Shown here one piece after another: positions 25,895 to 33,380 of a stretch of DNA of 64,000 nt (its first letter is position 1; the number at the start of each line of letters is the position of its first letter). This DNA is from Ardenticatenaceae bacterium (lineage in GTDB: Bacteria; Chloroflexota; Anaerolineae; Promineifilales; Promineifilaceae). The stretch is taken from assembly GCA_020634395.1 (NCBI GenBank), contig JACKBU010000026.1, positions 15,918 to 79,917 of the forward strand, in the 5' to 3' direction. The notes under the pieces are model-generated. The model ran no database searches, was not told the DNA's origin, and saw only the letters and a list, made by a program, of their open reading frames with translations. A program made the translations under genes and the position numbers.

Positions 25895-26923
25895 ATGGAT
25901 CTGACCACCACCTACCTTGGCATGAAGCTCAAAAACCCACTGGTGCCATCATCCTCGCCCCTCATGCGGACGCTTGATAATCTGCGTTGGATGGAAGATG
26001 CCGGCGCTGCCGCCGTCGTCTTGCATTCCCTGTTTGAAGAACAAATCACCCTGGAAAGCCATACTCTGAACCATTACCTCACCCAGGGCGTCGAAAGTTT
26101 CCCCGAAGCTCTTTCCTACTTCCCCGAAGCCCAGGAATATAAAACCGGCCCGGTGGAATATCTGGAACACATCCAAAAAGCCAAAGCGGCGCTGGAAATT
26201 CCTGTGATCGCCAGTCTGAATGGTGTTTCTACAGGCGGGTGGGTAACATACGCACGCCAGATCCAGGAGGCAGGCGCCGACGCGCTGGAACTGAACGTCT
26301 ACTACATCCCCACCGATCCCAACCTTTCAGGCAGTGAGGTCGAGCAAATTTATCTGGACGTTCTAAAAGATGTCAAATCGGCCGTTACCATTCCGGTAAC
26401 CATGAAGCTCAGCCCCTATTTCAGCGCCATGGCCAACATGGCCCGGCGACTGGTAGATGGCGGCGCTGATGGCCTGGTTTTGTTCAATCGCTTCTACCAG
26501 CCCGATCTGGACCTGGAAACTTTAGAAGTCGTGCCTAATCTGAAACTAAGCACTTCTACCGAACTGCGCTTGCCCTTGCGCTGGATCGCCATCTTGTATG
26601 GCCACGTCAATGCCAGCTTGGCCCTGACAACCGGCATTCACACCGTCACCGACGTACTCAAAGGCATAGCCGCCGGGGCCGACATCACTATGGTGGCTTC
26701 GGAACTGCTGCGCAACGGCATTAACCGCCTGAAGGTACTGTCGTTGGGCCTGGAAGAGTGGTTGGTAGAGAACGAGTATGACTCGCTTGCCCAGTTGAAG
26801 GGCAGTCTCAGCCAGATCAACTGTGCCGAACCGGCCGCCTTTGAACGCGCCAACTATATGCGTGTTCTCAGTTCATACGCCCCCGACTATCCCTGGCGGA
26901 TGGAAGTGCCAGCCGGCGATTAA
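25895..26923 (+). CDS. Dihydroorotate-dehydrogenase-like flavoprotein
   Basis: A 342-residue TIM-barrel protein of the DHOD family: MDLTTTYLGMKLKNPLVPSSSPL at the N terminus, IASLNGVSTGGWVTYARQIQEAGADALELNVYY, VTIPVTMKLSPYF, and AMANMARRLVDGGADGLVLFNRFYQP. FMN-phosphate-binding elements are near TTGIHTVTDVLKGIAAGADITMVASELLRNG. The sequence differs from genuine PyrD around the catalytic loop, and genes of this subgroup are commonly annotated only as DHOD-like and found next to nifJ. The substrate is unknown. The ribosome site GAAGGAG precedes ATG 25895. A hairpin terminator follows at 26960. A redox role tied to PFOR is inferred from the pairing. Confidence 0.85.
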   Translation: MDLTTTYLGMKLKNPLVPSSSPLMRTLDNLRWMEDAGAAAVVLHSLFEEQITLESHTLNHYLTQGVESFPEALSYFPEAQEYKTGPVEYLEHIQKAKAALEIPVIASLNGVSTGGWVTYARQIQEAGADALELNVYYIPTDPNLSGSEVEQIYLDVLKDVKSAVTIPVTMKLSPYFSAMANMARRLVDGGADGLVLFNRFYQPDLDLETLEVVPNLKLSTSTELRLPLRWIAILYGHVNASLALTTGIHTVTDVLKGIAAGADITMVASELLRNGINRLKVLSLGLEEWLVENEYDSLAQLKGSLSQINCAEPAAFERANYMRVLSSYAPDYPWRMEVPAGD

Positions 26924-26959
26924 GTTTGTCCTCTAATTTGATGCAATAAGTTGATATTC

Positions 26960-26986
26960 AGGCCCCTCAATTAGAGGGGCCTGTTT
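26960..26986 (+). terminator. Hairpin terminator after the DHOD-like gene
   Basis: Stem AGGCCCCTC (26960-26968) with GAGGGGCCT (26974-26982), loop AATTA, followed by a short T-rich tail (GTTTGC). The weak U-tract lowers confidence. Confidence 0.65.
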
Positions 26987-27066
26987 GCTATTCATAAATC
27001 AGTCGCGGTACACTTGGGGCATTATAAACTTTTGTGTGACGGTTCTATCGTCTGAGGAGGGAGATA

Positions 27067-27939
27067 GTGTTGTTCAAAAAAATCCTGGTTCCGTTGGATG
27101 GGTCAACGCTGGCGGAAATGGCTTTGGAACCGGCGTTGGCGCTAGCGCAGGCAGCTAAAGGGGAGGTAATCCTCCTGAGTGTACTGCCGGCGCAAGAATC
27201 GATGGATGTACCCTACTATGGCTTTGAAGTGACGCCTATGCCTGCAGATGTGGCCATGTTGCAGGACAGCCAGCTCGACTACCGGAATAGGTTGGTCAGT
27301 TACCTGGATAGCGTGTATGCATCGCGTGCCGGCAGTGGTGTGGCGATGCGGACGATGGTGACAGAAGGGAACGCCGCCGGCTGTGTGCTGGAAACGGCCG
27401 TTTCCGAACACGCCAATCTCATCGTCATGGGCACACACGGCCGTTCTGGCATGTCGCGCTGGCTCCTGGGCAGCGTCACCGAAAAAGTCCTGCACCACGC
27501 CGGCTGCCCCGTCCTGGCTGTACGCGGCCAGGCAGCGATCAACAACATCCTCGTTCTGGTCGATCCGGCGCTGCTGGCTGTGCAGGCGCTGGATCCCGGT
27601 TTTGCTCTGGCTGGCGCGCTGCAGGCCCAACTCCACCTGCTGCTGGTTGACTCACACGCCGCCGGCGATGTGGAAGAAGTTTTTCGCCAGGAAGAAGGCT
27701 ACCTGGAAGACCTGTGCGAGCGGTATGCCATCAAACAACGGCCGGAAACGGCCGTGCGCTTCGGCAAGCCCGAGGAAGTCATCGCCGCTTACAGCGAGGA
27801 ACAGTCCATAGACCTGATTGTTCTAACCGACCACGATCGCAGTGGGTTCAGGCGCTGGTTGTCCGGCAGCCTCTTTGAAAAAGTCTTACACAAGACCAGT
27901 GGTTCTTTGTTACTGGTTCGCGCTGAAAGCCATGATTAA
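27067..27939 (+). CDS. Universal stress protein with tandem UspA domains
   Basis: A 290-residue cytoplasmic protein with two UspA domains. Domain 1 opens KKILVPLDGSTLAEMALEPAL and ends with the intact nucleotide-binding motif G-x2-G-x9-G-S, seen as GTHGRSGMSRWLLGS, then HHAGCPVLAVR. Domain 2 (from about 156) has a degenerate motif (TDHDRSGFRRWLSGS), so only the first half is likely to bind ATP. The start is GTG 27067, with AGGAGG 6 nt upstream; TTG 27070 is next in frame. Two of its three ACGGCCGT copies encode TAV and the conserved HGR. Expected to act in stress adaptation; partner unknown. Monocistronic by context. Confidence 0.9.
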   Translation: MLFKKILVPLDGSTLAEMALEPALALAQAAKGEVILLSVLPAQESMDVPYYGFEVTPMPADVAMLQDSQLDYRNRLVSYLDSVYASRAGSGVAMRTMVTEGNAAGCVLETAVSEHANLIVMGTHGRSGMSRWLLGSVTEKVLHHAGCPVLAVRGQAAINNILVLVDPALLAVQALDPGFALAGALQAQLHLLLVDSHAAGDVEEVFRQEEGYLEDLCERYAIKQRPETAVRFGKPEEVIAAYSEEQSIDLIVLTDHDRSGFRRWLSGSLFEKVLHKTSGSLLLVRAESHD

Positions 27940-27995
27940 GCTTACCGGCTGCCTGGGGCAAAATCGCTCGACCAGTTTGCCTGGCTAACCATCTT

Positions 27996-29165
27996 ATGAA
28001 TGAACAACGGTTTGAAACAAGTGACGCGCCACAAATTGTCATCCCGGCGTGCCAGGGTAACCTGGTGGTGCAAAGCTGGCGAGAAACGGCCGTCTCCATT
28101 CAGGGCGATGGCGTTGTGGTGGAGCAGAGCGCTCCCGCTGCCTTGCAGGTGACGGCCGTCGCCGATTTATACGTCGCTGCGCCCAAACAAGCGCGTCTGA
28201 CGCTGGGGACCATCGGCGGTGACCTCACCATCAAGCACCTGAGCGGCGGCGTCACCATCGACGATGCGGCGGGCCGTGTGACGGTTCGCAACCTGGATGC
28301 TGTGACAATTACCCGGGCGGCCCAGACAGTGCTGGCCGACAACATGAACGGCCAGTTGGTGATAGAAGAGGTCGTGGGCGCAGTTGACCTGCGCAGCGTA
28401 CGTGCTGTGCAAATCCACCGGGCGCTAGGCGACGTGACGCTGCAGTTCGCCAACGGTCATGTCAGCCTGGGGCAGGTAGACGGCCGTCTGGACGTCCGCA
28501 CAGTCAATGGCGACCTGATCGTAGAAAAAGCCCTGGACGACGTTGTTCTGGCCAACCTGGGTGGGCGGGTAAACGTTGCGGCTGCGCAGTCGATCTGGTT
28601 GGTCGGTGGCCTGGCTTCTGGCGTGCACAAGCTGGCCGCCGGGGCCGACGTCTACGTCTACTGGCCGCCGGATGCACCACTTAATCTGACGGCGCGCGGC
28701 GCTTTGGTGGAACATGATCTACCGTTGGAGCATGAAACGACAGGGCCGGACAATGAGCAAACCGTTCTGACCGGGCACATCGAAGAGGGCAAGGTGGATT
28801 TGATTGTAGAAGGTGGGCAGCGTGTGGCTTTTAGAGCGTGGACAGGCGCTGCGCCACAGTTTAGCGCCGCCGATTTTCAATTTGCGCCGTTGAGTCCGCC
28901 GGAGAACGATCTGGCGACGGCCGTACGCGCCGTCCTGGCCGAAATCGCCGCCGAGCTGCCGCCGGAGACCCTGGACCAGTTGGCTGCCGTGCGCCTGGAA
29001 GAGCGGTTGATTACGGCCGTTACCTCCACCTCCGTCTCGTCGTCCCCCGTATCCCTGCCGCCAGACACCCCGGTCGACGAACAGGTCCGCATTCTGCAGC
29101 TGCTGAAGGATGATCAACTCTCCGTGGCCCAGGCACAAATGCTCCTGGCCGCCTTAAAGGATTAA
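27996..29165 (+). CDS. DUF4097-like beta-repeat protein
   Basis: A 389-residue protein dominated by short beta-strand repeats of the form V-x-x-L-x-G-D-V-x-I-x-x (GGDLTIKHLSGGVTIDDAAGRVTVRNLDAVTI; LGDVTLQFANGHVSLGQVDGRLDVRTVNGDLIVEK). This is the pattern of DUF4097/bactofilin-like right-handed beta folds, found in LiaX/YvlB-type envelope-stress proteins. The C terminus (VRILQLLKDDQLSVAQAQMLLAALKD) resembles the short helical motif usually at the N terminus of those proteins. There is no signal peptide. Five ACGGCCGT copies lie within it. It precedes trpF by 12 nt, probably in the same transcript. Function unknown. Confidence 0.65.
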   Translation: MNEQRFETSDAPQIVIPACQGNLVVQSWRETAVSIQGDGVVVEQSAPAALQVTAVADLYVAAPKQARLTLGTIGGDLTIKHLSGGVTIDDAAGRVTVRNLDAVTITRAAQTVLADNMNGQLVIEEVVGAVDLRSVRAVQIHRALGDVTLQFANGHVSLGQVDGRLDVRTVNGDLIVEKALDDVVLANLGGRVNVAAAQSIWLVGGLASGVHKLAAGADVYVYWPPDAPLNLTARGALVEHDLPLEHETTGPDNEQTVLTGHIEEGKVDLIVEGGQRVAFRAWTGAAPQFSAADFQFAPLSPPENDLATAVRAVLAEIAAELPPETLDQLAAVRLEERLITAVTSTSVSSSPVSLPPDTPVDEQVRILQLLKDDQLSVAQAQMLLAALKD

Positions 29166-29177
29166 TCTGCCCGCCTC

Positions 29178-29873
29178 ATGAAAGTAAAAATTTGTGGCCT
29201 TACCAACCTGGAAGATGCGCAAACGGCCGTGGCCGCCGGCGCGGATTATCTGGGTTTCATCTTTTATCCACCCAGCAAACGAGCGGTTGAGGTGGATGTC
29301 GCCCGGCGCATCGTGGCCGCACTGCGCGCTGCGCCGCATTGTCCGCTGCTGGTGGGCGTGTTTGTTAATGAAACCGCACCCACGATGGCCAAAATTCTGG
29401 ACGACTGCTGGCTTGATTTTGCCCAACTAAGCGGCGAAGAAGTGCCGGCCCTCATCGGCGAAAAAAGCTCACCGATCTACGGCCGTGCCTACAAAGCTCT
29501 GCGCCCCGCCTCTCTGGCCGAGGCCGAGGCCGACGCCGAATGGTATCTGCCGCCGGAATACGAAGCGCGGTTTGACCATGACGCAAGCGATAAGCTGCCG
29601 CCGAGCCTGCTGATTGACACCTATCATCCCACCCTGCGCGGCGGCACGGGGGAGACGGGCGATTGGGGCGCAACGGCCGTGCTGGCCCGCAAAGTCCCTG
29701 GTCTGATGCTGGCCGGCGGTCTCACCGTCAACAACGTCGCGCAGGCTGTACGCTTTGTCCGTCCTTTCGCTGTCGATGTGGCCAGCGGTGTGGAATCCGC
29801 CCCTGGCCGCAAAGACCCGGCGCTGGTGGGCGAGTTCATTCGCCTGGCGAAAATGATGCATGCCGAACCGTGA
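29178..29873 (+). CDS. trpF: Phosphoribosylanthranilate isomerase
   Basis: TrpF catalyses the Amadori rearrangement of phosphoribosylanthranilate in tryptophan synthesis. The 231-residue TIM barrel begins MKVKICGLTNLEDAQTAV, with the catalytic Cys in KICGLT. It has GADYLGFIFYPPSKR, and a strand ending in the catalytic Asp (LLIDTYHPTLRGGTGETGDW). Phosphate-binding loops are LAGGLTVNNVAQAV and FAVDVASGVESAPGRKD. All key residues are present. It is separated from trpB by a Nudix gene, and trpA, trpC and trpD are not in the window. A possible 14-nt overlap with the Nudix ORF depends on the start chosen for the latter. Confidence 0.95.
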   Translation: MKVKICGLTNLEDAQTAVAAGADYLGFIFYPPSKRAVEVDVARRIVAALRAAPHCPLLVGVFVNETAPTMAKILDDCWLDFAQLSGEEVPALIGEKSSPIYGRAYKALRPASLAEAEADAEWYLPPEYEARFDHDASDKLPPSLLIDTYHPTLRGGTGETGDWGATAVLARKVPGLMLAGGLTVNNVAQAVRFVRPFAVDVASGVESAPGRKDPALVGEFIRLAKMMHAEP

Positions 29874-29892
29874 ATCCCTTCATCGGTTGCCG

Positions 29893-30459
29893 ATGATAAC
29901 TCCTATGTCGCCATACCAAACCACCTCTTCCCAAATCGTCTGGTCTTGTCCGTGGTACAGGGTGCGCCAGGATAGGATTATTACGCCAGACGGCCGTCCG
30001 GGTGTTTATAACGTGGTGATGGCCAGACCTGCTGCCTGGGTGATTCCGGTAACCGACCAGGGCGAGATTGTCCTGATCTATACGTATCGGTACGCGATTG
30101 ATGCCTGGTGTTGGGAGGTAGTGGCCGGCGGCTTGCAAGAGGGAAAGACGGTATGGGAAACGGCCGTGACTGAACTCCGGGAAGAGATCGGCGGCGTGGC
30201 GCGGGATTGGCACTTTTTGGGCCGCTTTTATACGGCCAACGGTTTTAGCAACGAGGAAGGCCACTACTACCTGGCCACTGGCGTTACTTTGTCGGAGCCG
30301 ACGGCCCACGAATCGACCGAAGTGCTGGAAATCCATCCGCTGCCCATCGCCGAGGTGCTGCGCATGGCCCGCGCCGGTGAAATCACCGACAGCCCATCGG
30401 TGACGGCGCTGCTGCTGGCGGAGCCACGCCTGCGAGAGATGATAGCTCACCCGGAGTGA
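29893..30459 (+). CDS. Nudix hydrolase (ADP-ribose pyrophosphatase-like) with altered Nudix box
   Basis: A protein of about 188 residues of the ADPRase/GDP-mannose group: YRVRQDRIITPDG, then VIPVTDQGEIVLIYTYRYAIDAWCWEVVAGGLQEGK, then FYTANGFSNEEGHYYLA. The Nudix box reads GGLQEGKTVWETAVTELREEIGG. Aligned to G-x5-E-x7-R-E-U-x-E-E-x-G-U, the first Glu is Lys and the Arg is Thr, while the metal-binding E-x-x-E-E core is kept. The substrate is uncertain. Start codons at 29860, 29893 and 29905 are possible; 29893 avoids overlapping trpF, but none has a clear ribosome site. It sits between trpF and trpB. Confidence 0.8.
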   Translation: MITPMSPYQTTSSQIVWSCPWYRVRQDRIITPDGRPGVYNVVMARPAAWVIPVTDQGEIVLIYTYRYAIDAWCWEVVAGGLQEGKTVWETAVTELREEIGGVARDWHFLGRFYTANGFSNEEGHYYLATGVTLSEPTAHESTEVLEIHPLPIAEVLRMARAGEITDSPSVTALLLAEPRLREMIAHPE

Positions 30460-30491
30460 GGGATAGACGGCAAACGGCCGTTCCCGTCACC

Positions 30492-30519
30492 TTGGAAATT
30501 GTCGTGAAAATGATAGTAT
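30492..30519 (+). promoter_or_regulatory. Candidate promoter for trpB
   Basis: TTGGAA (30492-30497), 16-nt spacer, TAGTAT (30514-30519). Each hexamer matches consensus at 4 of 6 positions, 35 nt upstream of the trpB ATG. It would let trpB be transcribed apart from trpF-Nudix. Confidence 0.35.
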
Positions 30520-30553
30520 TGCCTTTTCTAGACCCTTCTATAAGGAAAACCTG

Positions 30554-31768
30554 ATGCCCCAACTACCAACTTCTGTGCCTGATGAACACGGCAAATTTGG
30601 CCCGTATGGCGGTCAGTTTGTGCCGGAAACCCTCATGCCCGCCCTGGAAGAACTTATCCGCGCTTACGACGAAGCGCGCCAGGATGTGGGGTTTGTGGCA
30701 GAGTTTGAGCATTTGTTGCAAAGCTACGTGGGACGGCCGTCGCCCATCTCCCACGCCCGCCGCCTCAGCCAACATTTGGGCGGAGCGCAAATCTACCTTA
30801 AGCGCGAAGACCTCAACCATTCCGGCGCGCACAAAATCAACAATGCCCTGGGCCAGGCTTTGCTGGCGCAGCGCATGGGCAAACGGCGCATCGTCGCCGA
30901 GACGGGCGCGGGGCAGCACGGCGTGGGTTCGGCGACGGCGTGTGCGCTGTTGGGGCTGGAGTGTATCGTCTACATGGGCAGCGTGGACATCGCCCGCCAG
31001 CAGCCCAACGTGCTGCGTATGAAGCTCCTGGGCGCGGAAGTGCGCCCGGTGGAGAGCGGCAGCAAAACCCTCAAAGACGCCATCAACGAAGCTATCCGCG
31101 ATTGGGTAACGAACGTGGGGACGACCCATTACCTGCTTGGCTCCGTGTTGGGACCGCACCCATACCCGATGATGGTGCGCGATTTTCAGAGTGTAATTGG
31201 GCTGGAAGCGCGGCAGCAGATGTTGACGCAGCACGGCCGTTTGCCTGATGTTATCATCGCCTGTGTAGGGGGCGGCAGCAATGCGATGGGCATTTTTCAT
31301 GCTTTCCGCGACGACGAGGACGTGGAGTTGATTGGTGTCGAGGCGGGCGGTGAGGGCATCGCTGGCGGTAAGCACGCAGCCCGTTTTGCCGATCCCAACG
31401 TGGCGCGCATTGGTGTGCTGCACGGCACCAAAAGCTACGTCATGCAAACGCCGGATGGCCAGATCATGGAAACGCACAGCATCAGCGCCGGCCTGGATTA
31501 CCCCAGCGTGGGGCCGGAACATGCCCTGCTGCGCGATCAGGAGCGCGCCGGTTACACCTACGCTACCGATGAGGAAGCGCTGGCCGCGTTTCAGACGTTA
31601 TGTAAAACAGAAGGCATCATCCCCGCTCTGGAATCGGCCCACGCTGTGGCCGAAGCCATCAAACGCGCGCCCACCATGCGCCCGGACCAGATCATCCTAG
31701 TGAACTTAAGTGGGCGAGGAGATAAAGATTTGGATACGGTGATGGAGCAGATAGCGGGCAGCGAGTGA
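30554..31768 (+). CDS. trpB: Tryptophan synthase beta chain
   Basis: TrpB condenses indole with L-serine to tryptophan, using pyridoxal phosphate. The 404-residue protein is full length: FGPYGGQFVPETLMPALEEL, GRPSPISHARRLS, and the PLP-lysine segment LKREDLNHSGAHKINNALGQ. VAETGAGQHGVGSATACALLGLECIVYMG follows. The PLP phosphate loop is CVGGGSNAMGIFHAF, and GLDYPSVGPEHALL near the end is conserved in the TrpB1 class that works with TrpA. AAGGAAAACCTG precedes ATG. No trpA follows; the convergent PLD gene ends 5 nt away. The NHT of most homologues is NHS here, a mild change. Confidence 0.96.
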   Translation: MPQLPTSVPDEHGKFGPYGGQFVPETLMPALEELIRAYDEARQDVGFVAEFEHLLQSYVGRPSPISHARRLSQHLGGAQIYLKREDLNHSGAHKINNALGQALLAQRMGKRRIVAETGAGQHGVGSATACALLGLECIVYMGSVDIARQQPNVLRMKLLGAEVRPVESGSKTLKDAINEAIRDWVTNVGTTHYLLGSVLGPHPYPMMVRDFQSVIGLEARQQMLTQHGRLPDVIIACVGGGSNAMGIFHAFRDDEDVELIGVEAGGEGIAGGKHAARFADPNVARIGVLHGTKSYVMQTPDGQIMETHSISAGLDYPSVGPEHALLRDQERAGYTYATDEEALAAFQTLCKTEGIIPALESAHAVAEAIKRAPTMRPDQIILVNLSGRGDKDLDTVMEQIAGSE

Positions 31769-31773
31769 ATCCG

Positions 31774-32889
31774 TTACCCGCCAGCTTCTTGCCAGACGGT
31801 CTCAAACTCTTCGACGAAGTAGTTGGCGAAGGTGGGGTCGTGGACAATGAGGATATTTTCGTCGTTGCGGTCGTTGGCGCTGGCGCTGAAGTTGAAGGAG
31901 CCGAAAATGACGGTCTGGCGGTCGATGATGATGACTTTGTGGTGCATGACACGCGGGTTGCCATCCAGCCGCACCTGGACGTTGGGGGAAACGGCCGTAT
32001 CCATCTTCGGGAAATAGCTAAATCCGCTCTCGGCGCCAACGGTCTCGAACACACCGCGCAGGGGAACGCCCGCATCGGCGCGGCCTAACATTGCTTCGCC
32101 GATCTGGTCTTCGGTGAAAGAGAAGGCCAGGAAGAGAATTTCGTTTTGGGCGCGGGCCACCGCGCGGGCGATGATGGGCGCAATTTCTTTCTCGGAGCCA
32201 AAGTAATTTTCGATTTGCACGCCGCCGATGGTGAGTTGTTCGTGGGGCGTGTTATCGGGCGAATCGGGGCCGAAGCGGCGGTCGATGTACATTTCGTCCA
32301 TTTCGGCGCTGTAGTTGGCCGCCAGGCGGGAGGAGTCGATGCGCACCAGGTTGTTGTTGTTGCAGTAGACACCGTTGGTGGTGTAGTTGAGGGAGCCGGT
32401 GTAGAGGATACGGCCGTCTATGACCACAAACTTATCGTGCATGAGGCCGCTGCGCTTGTCTTCCACCACGCTGATGCCGTTGCGCCGCAGCCGGTTGATG
32501 GAGGTCTGGTCGGCGTTGTCGGTATCGGTGACGACGCGCACGGGGATGCCGCGTTTTTCCAGGTCGATCAGGGCATTGACGATGGGTTCGGAATTTAGCT
32601 CGAAGGCGGCGACGTCTACCTGCGTTTGGGCGGCGAGAATATCGGCGGCAATGGTCTCGTCGATGCCGCCGGTGCGTTCGTTTTCCGGCGGGCAGATCGG
32701 GTTGGTGAAGTAAATTTCGTACCAGTTGGCGGAGGAGGGTGGTTGTTGGGGAGGAACGGCCGTTATCGTTGTGCCGCCCGGTGGTTCTTCAAGTCCTAAA
32801 TCGGCGAACAGGTCGCGCCCGATAAAAATAGAAATGACAGCGATGATGACCAGGACCAGCGTGCCCAGCCCGACGTTGCGTTTGTTCAT
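31774..32889 (-). CDS. Membrane-anchored phospholipase D-family (HKD) protein
   Basis: A 371-residue protein with one N-terminal membrane helix (about 8-27), a Pro-rich linker, and two phospholipase D half-domains. The catalytic motifs are intact: HDKFVVIDGRILYTGSLNYT in the first and HHKVIIIDRQTVIFGSFNFS in the second (H-x-K-x4-D). PLD-fold enzymes cut phosphodiesters, either lipid or nucleic acid; this compact two-HKD form resembles secreted Nuc/cardiolipin-synthase-like members. The anchor predicts an extracytoplasmic active site. The ATG overlaps the stop of the 147-aa gene by 4 nt (ATGA), linking it to the HerA-like operon. The substrate is not known. Confidence 0.87.
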   Translation of the reverse strand: MNKRNVGLGTLVLVIIAVISIFIGRDLFADLGLEEPPGGTTITAVPPQQPPSSANWYEIYFTNPICPPENERTGGIDETIAADILAAQTQVDVAAFELNSEPIVNALIDLEKRGIPVRVVTDTDNADQTSINRLRRNGISVVEDKRSGLMHDKFVVIDGRILYTGSLNYTTNGVYCNNNNLVRIDSSRLAANYSAEMDEMYIDRRFGPDSPDNTPHEQLTIGGVQIENYFGSEKEIAPIIARAVARAQNEILFLAFSFTEDQIGEAMLGRADAGVPLRGVFETVGAESGFSYFPKMDTAVSPNVQVRLDGNPRVMHHKVIIIDRQTVIFGSFNFSASANDRNDENILIVHDPTFANYFVEEFETVWQEAGG

Positions 32890-33329
32890 TCTTCTTCTTG
32901 CTCCCAGGCTATCAGGTTATAAAGCTGTGTAAAGATAGCTTCATTATCCCATGCCTGGGGCAAATAGACCAATTGTTCGAGTTTTTCCTGGTTGGGAAGA
33001 TACCCGGTGAGGGCCTTGTAACTTTCAGCCAGTTCTTGCAAGGATTGGCGACGGCCGTCGGCATCATCTTGGGGCAGTTGGGCCAGGAGCGGGCCGACCT
33101 GGCGCATGACCTGAACGAGGGCTGTTACCGCATCGTCCAACGCTTCGTCGGCTTCAGCGGCGGGTAGCACGGCCGTTTGCCAGATCGCCTCATTCACAAA
33201 ATCCAGCGCCCAATCCAGCAGCTGCTGCGCCTGCTCGTCCGTCAGGCCCGCGCGCCAGCTGCTGTTTTCAACCAACTGCTCTTCGGCCAACCGCCGCCGC
33301 TTGCGCAGAATGTCTGTAGAGTTGTCCAT
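32886..33329 (-). CDS. Small helical protein, unknown function, between HerA-like and PLD genes
   Basis: A 147-residue, apparently all-helical soluble protein: RKRRRLAEEQLVENSSWRAG, then EQAQQLLDWALDFVNEAIWQTAV, and VTALVQVMRQVGPLLAQLP. The C terminus is acidic (IAWEQEEE). No membrane segment, Cys cluster or known motif is seen. It is translationally coupled to the PLD gene (4-nt overlap) and follows the HerA-like gene by 51 nt, so the three probably form one transcript. Its conservation cannot be judged here, but the coupling and codon usage argue for a real gene. Confidence 0.7.
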   Translation of the reverse strand: MDNSTDILRKRRRLAEEQLVENSSWRAGLTDEQAQQLLDWALDFVNEAIWQTAVLPAAEADEALDDAVTALVQVMRQVGPLLAQLPQDDADGRRQSLQELAESYKALTGYLPNQEKLEQLVYLPQAWDNEAIFTQLYNLIAWEQEEE

Positions 33330-33380
33330 AAGTAGTGGATGACAGGAGATTAGAGCTGGTGCGCCACAGGCGCTCCGCCT

